This document shows, in pieces, positions 25,801 through 37,800 of a stretch of DNA of 64,000 bases. The stretch comes from Misgurnus anguillicaudatus (Eukaryota; Chordata; Actinopteri; Cypriniformes; Cobitidae), in assembly GCF_027580225.2 (NCBI RefSeq), contig NC_073359.2:8670001-8734000 (forward strand). Reading direction: 5' to 3'. The notes under the pieces are model-generated. The model did not search any database and was not told where the DNA came from. It saw only the letters and a program-made list of their open reading frames with translations. How positions within the stretch are numbered: position 1 is the first letter of the stretch; the number at the start of each line of letters is the position of its first letter. The translations under genes were made by a program, and so were the position numbers.

Positions 25801-28800
25801 AAAAATGTCTTATAGTGATGACACGCGGGGTGTTTGTTCGTCTGAAGATTCCGATCGCATTGATGTGCCTATTGTAAGTCTCGGGTATAGCGCCACCACC
25901 AGGCGCCAGGAAGTGTTGCAGTCACAAAGGTTAATTTTTTGACAGTTCCATGTGATGTTCTTTTAAATACTCTTCCTAGAATGTTTATGCGATTGACACC
26001 AAAAGTGGTCAACATGATGCCAAGACATAGTAGATGATAAATTGCGAAGGGATTTTTGATATCTCGAACGTTGTTCCCATGACAACGCGTCAAACTTTAC
26101 TTTCATTTTAAAGGCATATTTAAGCCCTTCAGTTGCATGCAGTGAACCTTTAAATACTCCTTCTAGGATATTCATGCGATTGACACCAAACGTGGTCAAC
26201 ATGATGCAGAGACATTGGAGATGATAAATAGTGAAGGGATTTTTGATATCTCAAACGCTGTTCCCATGGCAACGCGTCAAACTTTTTACTTTCATTTTAA
26301 AGGCTTATATAAGCCTGACAGTCGCATGCAATGTTCTTTTTAATACTCCTTCTAGGGAAATAATGCGATTCACACCAGAAGTTGTCAACATGATGCTGAG
26401 ACATTGTAGACGCTAAATTGCGAAGGAATTTTTGACATCTCTAACGCTGTTCCCATGGCAACGTGTCAAACTTTACTTTTATGTCAGGCATATTTAAGGC
26501 TCTTGGTGTGCTTAGATTGACTTTAAATTTGGCACACACATCGGATTTGTCGGCTGTTAAGTGTTGACAAAAACGTCAGATAAAGGCGTGTCTATTTAGT
26601 GGCTCACTAGTGCCCCCGTTTGTCTAAAATGTGGGGTTTCTTTTACCTACAGTACCTAAATGGGTCAGTAGCAGAATGATATTTACCCACTTGATGCACT
26701 TGCCCACCGTGCATCGTTTTCTCGGAGGCACCGTGTAGCGGTAAACAAACGTGCGAGGCCCCGCCATCGCTGCTTGCAGCTATATTTCTTTTTATTATTA
26801 GGGCCCGAGCACCGAGGAGCAGGCCAGAATGGCCTGCACCGAAAGGTGCGAAGCCCTATTGTTTTTGCTCGGATTATTCTTTTTATTAGGGCCCGAGCAC
26901 CGAGGAGCAGGCCAGAATGGCCTGCACCGAAAGGTGCGAAGCCCTATTGGTTTTGCTCGAATTTATTATTTTTTTTTTTTTATTTTTATTTTTTTTAACA
27001 CTTTTGGGCATTTTGGGGGCCTTAACATACTCGAAAACTCTTGAAATTTGGCACAGACGTCAGAGTCGTCCGTCATTGCGCACGGGCAAAGGCTGGAACA
27101 CGGGCGTGGCACGGGGGCTCTGTAGCGCCCCCTGTAATGCAAAAAAAAACATTGATGCACAGATCGTGCAAACATGTACGCACATGTACGAGAGTTGGTA
27201 CGCATATAGATCTCATCGACCCGAACAACTTTCGCCCTCTAACATTTAAGCTCCGCCCAACAGGAAGTCAGCTATTTTGGATCGTTTAAAAAATGCATGC
27301 GTTGAACTTTTGAATACTCCTCCTAGAGGAATCATGCGATTGACACCAAACATGGTGATCATGATGTCGAGACATTGGACTTGCTAAATTGCGAAGGGAT
27401 TTTTGATATCTCGAACGGTTCTGCCATGGCGAGCCGACAAAGTTGTGGCGAAATCAGAGAAACAGGAAGTGTCTAATATCTAAGGCAAAAAATGTCTTAT
27501 TGTAATGACACGCGGGGTGTTTGTTCGTCTGAAGATTCCGATCGCATCGATGTGCCTATTGTAAGTCTCGGGTATAGCGCCACCACCAGGCGCCAGGAAG
27601 TGTTGCAGTCACAAAGCTGGATTTTTTTGAAAGTTCCATGCAATGTTCTTTTAAATACTCCTTCTAGGATTTTCATACGATTGACACCAAAAGTGGTCAC
27701 CATGATGCCGAGACATTGTAGATGATAAATTGCGAAGGGATTTTTGATATCTCAAACGGTATTCCCATGGCAATGCGTCAAACTTTACTTTCATTTTAAA
27801 GGCATATTTAAGCCTTTCAGTTTTATACAGTTAACTTTTAAATACTCCTTCTAGGATTTTCATGCGATTGACACGAGAAGTGGTCAACATGATGCCGAGA
27901 CACTGTAGATGATAAATTGCGAAGGGATTTTTGATATCTCAAACGCTGTTCCCATGGCAACCTGTCAAACTTTACTTTCATTTTAAAGGCATATTTAAGC
28001 CTTTCAGTTGCATACAGTTAACTTTTAAATACTCCTTCTAGGATTTTCATGCGATTGACACGCGAAGTGGTCAACATGATGCCGAGACATTGTAGATGAT
28101 AAATTGCGAAGGGATTTTTGATATCTCAAACGCTGTTCCCATGGCAATGCATCAAACTTTACTTTCATTTTTACACATATTTAAGGCTGACAGTTACATG
28201 CTGTGAACCTTTAAATACTCCTCGTATGGGATTCATGCGATTGACACCAGAAGTGGTCAACATGATGCCGAGACATTGTAGATGATAAATTGCGAAGGAA
28301 TTTTAGACATCTCGAACGCTGTTCCCATGGCAACGCGTCAAACTTTACTTTAATTTCAGGCATGTTTAAGGCTCTTGGCGTGCTTAGTTGAACTTTAAAT
28401 TTGGCACACGCATCCAGAGATGTATAAAGTACTAGAGACCCAGACTTGAGTAAAAGTACAAGTGCTCTATCAAAAAAGTGAGCACACCACTTAAGTGGAA
28501 GTACTGAAGTATTAAACATGTTTTGTACTTAAGTATTGCAAGTAGTTTATTTTAAAATATACTACTCAAGTACTGAAAGTAAAAGTACAAGTATTGTGTA
28601 ATGTAGTTATTAAAGAAAACAGTCAAAAGTTTGAATATAATATTGTTTATATTATTTCAAATGTTTAAGCTAAAGGACACTCACAATTGCTTTGGCTGTA
28701 GCAGGAGTACAAGGACAGTAATGTTCAGATTAATTTAACTAATATGGCAATAGAAAATTCAGAATTAATAAAATATTAGTCGATGTAATGGTAATAGGTA

Positions 28801-31800
28801 AAGGTACAAGATGTTTCAATGTATTTAGGTTTCCTTCTTTCGCACACACTCGCCCTTTCTCGCGAATTCTCTCTCTCTATCGGTCTCTCTCGTGCACTTT
28901 GGTTCTCTCTTCACTTCACATTTGTCCACAACCGCGGCTCATATTTGTGAGTGAGAGGGAGGGAGGGGTCCGCTCTTCACTATCTCCTATTGGTTTAGAC
29001 CACAATCTGTGTGTGTTTCTAATGTGTATCACCGCTCCGGCAGTGATAATGTAGGTTTGGAATGATTCGTAACATTTGAGTGTAACGAGTAACTATGCAG
29101 CACATAAAAAATGTATTGGAGTAAAAGTATTAAACTCATCGAAAATATGTACTGAAGTAAAAGTGGAAGTAGGAGAAAAAAATAATACTTCAGTAGAGTA
29201 CAGATACTGCATATTAGTACTTAAGTACAGTAGTGAAGTAGTTTTACTTCGTTACTATACATCTCTGCACACATCAGAGTTTTCGGCTGTTAAGTGTTGA
29301 CAAAAAGGTCAGACATAGGCATGTCTCTTAAGTGGCTCACTAGTGCACCTGTTTGTCTAAAATGTGGGGTTTCTTTTACCTACAGTCCCCAAATGGCTCA
29401 GAAACAACATTAAATAGCCCACTGATATTTTACCCACTTGATGCCCTTGCCCACCGTGCATCGTTTTCTCGGACGCACCGTGTAGCGGTAAAAAAACGTG
29501 CGAGGGCCCGCCATTGCTGCTTGCAGCTATATTTATTATTTATTTATTTTTATTTTTTTTCAACACTTTTGGACATTTTGGGGGCCTTAACATACTCGAA
29601 AACTCTTGAAATTTGGCACAGACATCAGAGTCGTCCGTGATCGCCGAAAGCCAAAGGCTGGGACACGGGCGTGGCACGGGGGCTCTGTAGCGCCCCCTGT
29701 AATGCAAAAACAAACAGGAGTGCACAGATCGGGCAAACATGTACGCATATTTACGAAAGTTGGTACGCATATAGATCTCATCGACCCGAACAACTTTCGC
29801 CCTCTAACATTTTAGCTCCGCCCAACAGGAAGTCCGCCATTTTGGATTGTTTAAAAAATGCATGCGGTGAACTTTTGAATACTCCTCCTAGGGGATTCAT
29901 GCAAATGACACCAAATGTGGTGATCATGATGTCAAGACATTGGACTTGCTAAATTGCGAAGGGATTTTTGATATCTCGAACGGTGTTGCCATGGCGAAGC
30001 GGCAAAGTCATGGTGAAATCAGAGAAACAGGAAGTGTCTAATATCTAAGGCAAAAAATGTCTTATAGTGATGACACGCGGGGTGTTTGTTCGTCTGAAGA
30101 TTCCGATCGCATCGATGTGCCTATTGTAAGTCTCGGGTATAGCGCCACCACCAGGCGCCAGGAAGTGTTGCAGTCACAAAGGTTGATTTTTTTGACAGTT
30201 CCATGTGATGTTCTTTTAAATACTCGTCCTAGAATGTTTATGCGATTGACACCAAAAGTGGTCAACATGATGCCAAGACATAGTAGATGATAAATTGCGA
30301 AGGGATTTTTGATATCTCAAACGTTGTTCCCATGACAACGCGTCAAACTTTACTTTCATTTTAAAGGCATATTTAAGCCCATGCAGTGAACTTTTCAATA
30401 CTCCTTCTAGGATATTCATGCGATTGACACCAAACGTGGTCAACATGATGCCGAGACATTGGAGATGATAAAAAAGTGAAGGGATTTTTGATATCTCAAA
30501 CGCTGTTCCCATGGCAACGCGTCAAACTTTTTACTTTCATTTTAAAGGCTTATTTAAGCCTGACAGTCGCATGCAATGTTCTTTTTAATACTCCTTCTAG
30601 GGAAATAATGCAATTCACACCAGAAGTTGTCAACATGATGCTGAGACATTGTAGACGCTAAATTGCGAAGGAATTTTTGACATCTCTAACGCTGTTCCCA
30701 TGGCAACGTGTCAAACTTTACTTTTATGTCAGGCATATTTAAGGCTCTTGGTGTGCTTAGATTAACTTTAAATTTGGCACACACATCAGATTTGTCGGCT
30801 GTTAAGTGTTGACAAAAACGTCAGATAAAGGCGTGTCTATTTAGTGGCTCACTAGCGCCCCCGTTTGTCTAAAATGTGGGGTTTCTTTTACCTACAGTAC
30901 CTAAATGGGTCAGTAGCAGCATGATATTTACCCACTTGATGCACTTGCCCACCGTGCATCGTTTTCTCGGAGGCACCGTGTAGCGGTAAACAAACGTGCG
31001 AGGGCCCGCCATCGCTGCTTGCAGCTATATTTAGGGCCCGAGCACCGAGGAGCAGGCCAGAATGGCCTGCACCGTGGGTGCAAAGCCCTATTGTTTTTGC
31101 TCCGTTTATTATTATTTTTCTTCTTCTTCTTCTTCTTCTTCTTCTTCTTCTTCTTCTTCTTCTTCTCCGAAATGGATCGCATTTTTGAGGGCATAAACAT
31201 ACCCGAAAACTCATGAAAATTTGCACACGCGTCAGAAGTGGCGAAAATTTACATGTAGTATAGGCGGCAGAAGTGGGCGTGTAAAAATGGCTCGATAGCG
31301 CCACCTGCAAAATTTCAAGAGAACATCCCCCCCACTACGAAAAACTTACAGATACGAAATTTGGTAGGGTCATCTATCACCCCAAGACCTTCAAAAAAGT
31401 CTCTTGGAGCTAAGCTCTAAACCCCACAGGAAGTCGGCCATTTTGAATTATCTCTGTCATTTTTTGACATTTCGAAGCGTCGTACTTTAACGAACTCCTC
31501 CTAGAGATTTAATCTGATCATCATCATATTTGGTCAGTCTCATCTAAAGACCTTTGCGATGCTAAATTGCGGAGCTTTTGACTTTTCGTTGGAGGGCGTG
31601 TCCGTGGCAACCTGGCAAAATGTGATGTTTCGCCATGAAACAGGAAGCTGATGTAATTCAGGCATACATTGTCCGATCTGCCCCTGACTTCACACGTTTG
31701 ATAAGGGTCCAGGCCTGAACACATCAACATGGCATAACTCAGTAACACTTATAGCGCCACCTAGAGGCAGCCGGAAATACCATGTTTTACGCTGTGACTT

Positions 31801-34800
31801 ACTGCTCTTAGATATTTAACCATATTAACATTATATTTCACCAGTGTAATCTCAAGACCTTGTGTGATGATAAAAAGCAACGACCTTGACTTTTCATTAA
31901 AGGGCGTGTCCGTGGCGGCCTCACAAAGTATCGCTAAATTAATCGCATTTTTGACAGCCTAAACAAGCTCAAAAAGTCATAAAACATTGCACACACGTCA
32001 GAAGTGGCGAAAATGTACATGTGGCATAGGCGCCAGAAGTGGGCATGTAGAAATGGCTCGATAGCACCACCTGCAAAATTTCAAGAGAACAGCCCCGCCG
32101 CTACGAAAAACCTACAGATACTAAATTTGGTAGGGTCATCTATCACCCCAAGACCTACAAAAAAAGTCTCTTGGAGCGAAGCTCTAAACCCCACAGAAAG
32201 TCTGCCATTTTGAATTTTTGCTGTGATTTCTGTGCAAATTTTGTCATTTCCAGGCTTTGTACTTTAACGAACTCCTCCTAGAGATTTTATCAGACCGTCA
32301 TCATATTTGGTCAATCTCATCTAAAGGCCTTTGTGATGTTATATTGCGGAGCTTTTGACTTTTCGTTGGAGGGTGTGTCCGTGGAGGCCTGACAAAGTTC
32401 AGCGTTTTTGCCATGAAACAGGAAGTTGTTATAACTCAGTCATACAATGTCCAATCTGCCCCACACTTCACATGTTTGATAAGAGTCTTGACCTGAACAC
32501 ATTTAAATGCCAATATTCAGCTTCAGTCATAGCGCCACCTAGAGGTAGCAGGAAATGCCTTGTTTTACACTGTGATTTACTGTTCTCAGAGATTTAATCA
32601 AATCATTATCATATCTGGTCAGACTGATCTTAAGCCCTTTGCGATGATAAATTGCGAAGATCTTGACTTTTCATTAAATGGCGTGTCCGTGGCAGCCTGG
32701 CAAAGTGTGATGTTTCACCATGAAACAGGAAGCTGTTGTAATTCAGGCATACATTGTCCGATCTGCCCCTGACTTCACACGTTTGATAAGGGTCCAGGCC
32801 TGAACACATCAACATGGCATAACTCAGTAACACTTATAGCGCCACCTAGAGGCAGCCGGAAATACCATGTTTTACGCTGTGACTTACTGCTCTTAGATAT
32901 TTAACCATATTAACATTATATTTCACCAGTGTAATCTCAAGACCTTGTGTGATGATAAAAAGCAACGACCTTGACTTTTCATTAAAGGGCGTGTCCGTGG
33001 CGGCATCGCAAAGTATCGCTAAATTAATCGCATTTTTGACAGCCTAAACAAGCTCAAAAAGTCATAAAACATTGCACACACGTCAGAAGTGGCGAAAATG
33101 TACATGTGGCATAGGCGCCAGAAGTGTGCATGTAGAAATGGCTCGATAGGGCCACCTGCAAAATTTCAAGAGAACAGCCCCGCCGCTATGAAAAACCTAC
33201 AGATACTAAATTTGGTAGGGTCATCTATCACCCCAAGACCTACAAAAAAGTCTCTTGGAGCGAAGCTCTAAACCCCACAGAAAGTCTGCCATTTTGAATT
33301 TTTGCTGTGATTTCTGTGCAAATTTTGTCATTTCCAGGCTTTGTACTTTAACGAACTCCTCCTAGAGATTTTATCAGACCGTCATCATATTTGGTCAATC
33401 TCATCTAAAGGCCTTTGCGATGTTATATTGCGGAGCTTTTGACTTTTCGTTGGAGGGTGTGTCCGTGGAGGCCTGACAAAGTTCAGCGTTTTTGCCATGA
33501 AACAGGAAGTTGTTATAACTCAGTCATACAATGTCCAATCTGCCCCACACTTCACATGTTTGATAAGAGTCTTGACCTGAACACATTTAAATGCCAATAT
33601 TCAGCTTCAGTCATAGCGCCACCTAGAGGTAGCAGGAAATGCCTTGTTTTACACTGTGATTTACTGTTCTCAGAGATTTAATCAAATCATTATCATATCT
33701 GGTCAGACTGATCTTAAGCCCTTTGCGATGATAAATTGCGAAGATCTTGACTTTTTGTTGAAGGGCGTGTCCGTGGCAGCCTGGCAAAGTGTGATATTTT
33801 GCCATGAAACAGGAAGCTGTTGTAATTCAGGCATACATTATCCGATCTGCCCCCGACTTCACAAGTTTGATAAGGGTCCCGGCCTAAAACACGTCAATAT
33901 AACAATAATCAGGTACAGTTATAGCGCCACCTGCTGCACACAGGCGGTGTGGCACATTTTTTGTCCTTTGAATTTCCACCTATATTTACCCACTTTAATT
34001 CATATCCCCCTGGTTCACTGCTTAACTAATGCCATAGGGTGGCGGTGCACATCCGTGCGAGGGCCCTTCCATCGCTGCTTGCAGCTTTAATTATTATTAT
34101 TATTATTTTTTTTCAACACTTTTGGACATTTTGGGGGCCTTAACATACTCGAAAACTCTTGAAATTTGGCACAGACATCAGAGTCGTCCGTGATCGCCGA
34201 AAGCCAAAGGCTGGAACACGGGCGTGGCACGGGGGCTCTGTAGCGCCCCCTGTAATGCAAAAACAAACAGGAGTGCACAGATCGGGCAAACATGTACGCA
34301 TATTTACGAAAGTTGGTACGCATATAGATCTCATCGACCCGAACAACTTTCGCCCTCTAACATTTTAGCTCCGCCCAACAGGAAGTCCGCCATTTTGGAT
34401 TGTTTAAAAAATGCATGCGGTGAACTTTTGAATACTCCTCCTAGGGGATTCATGCAAATGACACCAAATGTGGTGATCATGATGTCAAGACATTGGACTT
34501 GCTAAATTGCGAAGGGATTTTTGATATCTCGAACGGTGTTGCCATGGCGAAGCGGCAAAGTCATGGTGAAATCAGAGAAACAGGAAGTGTCTAATATCTA
34601 AGGCAAAAAATGTCTTATAGTGATGACACGCGGGGTGTTTGTTCGTCTGAAGATTCCGATCGCATCGATGTGCCTATTGTAAGTCTCGGGTATAGCGCCA
34701 CCACCAGGCGCCAGGAAGTGTTGCAGTCACAAAGGTTGATTTTTTTGACAGTTCCATGTGATGTTCTTTTAAATACTCGTCCTAGAATGTTTATGCGATT

Positions 34801-37800
34801 GACACCAAAAGTGGTCAACATGATGCCAAGACATAGTAGATGATAAATTGCGAAGGGATTTTTGATATCTCAAACGTTGTTCCCATGACAACGCGTCAAA
34901 CTTTACTTTCATTTTAAAGGCATATTTAAGCCCATGCAGTGAACTTTTCAATACTCCTTCTAGGATATTCATGCGATTGACACCAAACGTGGTCAACATG
35001 ATGCCGAGACATTGGAGATGATAAAAAAGTGAAGGGATTTTTGATATCTCAAACGCTGTTCCCATGGCAACGCGTCAAACTTTTTACTTTCATTTTAAAG
35101 GCTTATTTAAGCCTGACAGTCGCATGCAATGTTCTTTTTAATACTCCTTCTAGGGAAATAATGCAATTCACACCAGAAGTTGTCAACATGATGCTGAGAC
35201 ATTGTAGACGCTAAATTGCGAAGGAATTTTTGACATCTCTAACGCTGTTCCCATGGCAACGTGTCAAACTTTACTTTTATGTCAGGCATATTTAAGGCTC
35301 TTGGTGTGCTTAGATTAACTTTAAATTTGGCACACACATCAGATTTGTCGGCTGTTAAGTGTTGACAAAAACGTCAGATAAAGGCATGTCTATTTAGTGG
35401 CTAACTAGCGCCCCCGTTTGTCTAAAATGTGGGGTTTCTTTTACCTACAGTACCTAAATGGGTCAGTAGTAGCATGATATTTACCCACTTGATGCACTTG
35501 CCCACCGTGCATCGTTTTCTCGGAGGCACCGTGTAGCGGTAAACAAACGTGCGAGGGCCCGCCATCGCTGCTTGCAGCTATATTTAGGGCCCGAGCACCG
35601 AGGAGCAGGCCAGAATGGCCTGCACCGAAAGGTGCGAAGCCCTATTGTTTTTGCTCGAATTTATTTATTTATTTATTTTTTTATTATTATTATTATTATT
35701 TTTATTTTTTTTAACACTTTTGGGCATTTTGGGTGCCTAAACATACTCGAAAACTCTTGAAATTTGGCACAGACGTCAAAGTCGTCCGTCATTGCGAACG
35801 GGCAAAGGCTGGAACACGGGCGTGGCAAAGGAGCTCTGTAGCGCCCCCTGTAATGCAAAATAAAACATTGGTGCACAGATCGGGCAAACATGTACGCACA
35901 TGTACAAAAGTTGGTACGCATATAGATCTCATCGACCCGAACAACTTTCACACTCAAACCTATTAGCTCCGCCCAACAGGAAGTCGGCCATTTTGGATTG
36001 TTTCAAAAACGCATGCGGTGAACTTTTAAATACTCCTCCTTGGGGATTCATGGGATTGACACCAAACGTGGTGATCATGATGTCAAGACATTGGACTTGC
36101 TAAATTGCGAAGGGATTTTTGATATCTCGAACGGTCCTGCCATGGCGAGGCGACAAAGTTGTGGCGAAATCAGAGAAACAGGAAGTGTCTAATATCTAAG
36201 GCAAAAAATGTCTTATTGTGATGTTAAGTGGGGCATTTGTTCGTCTGAAGATTCCGATCGCATCGATGTGCCTATTGTGAGTCTCAGGTATAGCGCCACC
36301 AATAGGCGCCAGGAAGTGTGTCAGTCATGAACTTTTAAATACTTCTCCTAGGGAATTCATACGATTGACACCAAACGTGGTGAACATGATGCTGAGACAT
36401 TGGACTTGCTAAATTGCGAAGGGATTTTTGATATCTCGAACGGTGTTGCCATGGCGAGGTGACAAATTCATGGCGAATTCAGAGAAACAGGAAGTGTCTA
36501 ATATCTAAAGCATAAAATGTCTTATTGGGATGAAACGCAGTGTGTATGTTCGGCCAAGGATTCCGAAGGCATCGATGGGCCTATTGTGAGTCTCGGGTAT
36601 AGCGCCACCAACAGGCACCAGGAAGTGTGGCAGTCACAAAAGGGGGATTTTTTGACAGTTGCATGCGGTGTACTTTTAAATACTCTTCCTAGGATTTTCA
36701 TGCGATTGACACCAAAAGTGGTCAACATGATGCTGAGACATTGTAGATGATAAATTGCGAAGGGATTTTTGATATCTTGAACGCTGTTCCCATGGCAACG
36801 TGTCAAACTTTACTCTCATTTAAAAGGCATATTTAAGCCTTACAGTTGCATGCAGTGAACTTTTAAATACTCCTCCAATGATTTTCATGCAATTGACACC
36901 AAAAGTGCTCAACATGATGCGGTTCCCATGGCAACGCCCCAAACTTTACTTTTATTTCAGGCATATTTAGGGCTCTTGGCATGCTTAGATTAACCTAAAA
37001 GTTGGCACACACATGAGAGTTGTCGGCTGTTAAGTGTGGACAAAAAGGTCAGACATAGGCGTGTCTCTTAAGTGGCTCACTAGCGCCCCCGTTTGTCTAA
37101 AATGTGTTTTTTTTTACCTACAGTCCCCAAATGGGTCAGTAACGACATAAAATAGTCCACTGATATTTACCCACTTGATGCACATGCCCACCGTGCATCG
37201 TTTTCTCGGAGGCACCGTATAGCGGTAAAAAAACGTGCGAGGGCCCGCCATCGCTGCTTGCAGCTATATTTTTTATTATTTTTTTTTTTATTATTTTTTT
37301 TTATTTTTTTTTCAACACTTTTGGGAATTTTGAGTGCCTTTACATACTCGAAAACTCTTGAAATTTGGCACAGACGTCAGAGTCGTCCGTCATCGCAGAA
37401 AACCAAAGGCTGGAACACGGGCGTGGCAGGGGGGCTCTGTAGCGCCCCCTGTAATGAAAAAAAAAACATTGGTGCACAGATCGGACAAACATGTACGCAC
37501 ATGTACGAAAGCTGGTACGCATATAGATCTCATTGACCCGAACAACTTTCGTACTCTAACATATTAGCTCCGCCCAACAGGAAGTCGGCCATTTTGGATT
37601 GTTTAAAAAATGCATGCGGTGAACTTTTAAATACTCCTCCTAGTGGATTAATGGGATTGACACCAAACGTGGTGATCATGAAGCTGAGACATTGTACTTG
37701 CTAAATTGCGAAGGGATTTTTGATATCTCGAACGGTTTTGTCATGGCGAGGCGACAAATTCATGGTGAAATCAGAGAAACAGGAAGTGTCTAATATCTAA

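Noticed and set aside
26800..28420. Regular spacing suggestive of a CRISPR array
   Set aside because: Units of 187 bp are contiguous with no spacers, in a fish genome; this is satellite-like tandem duplication.
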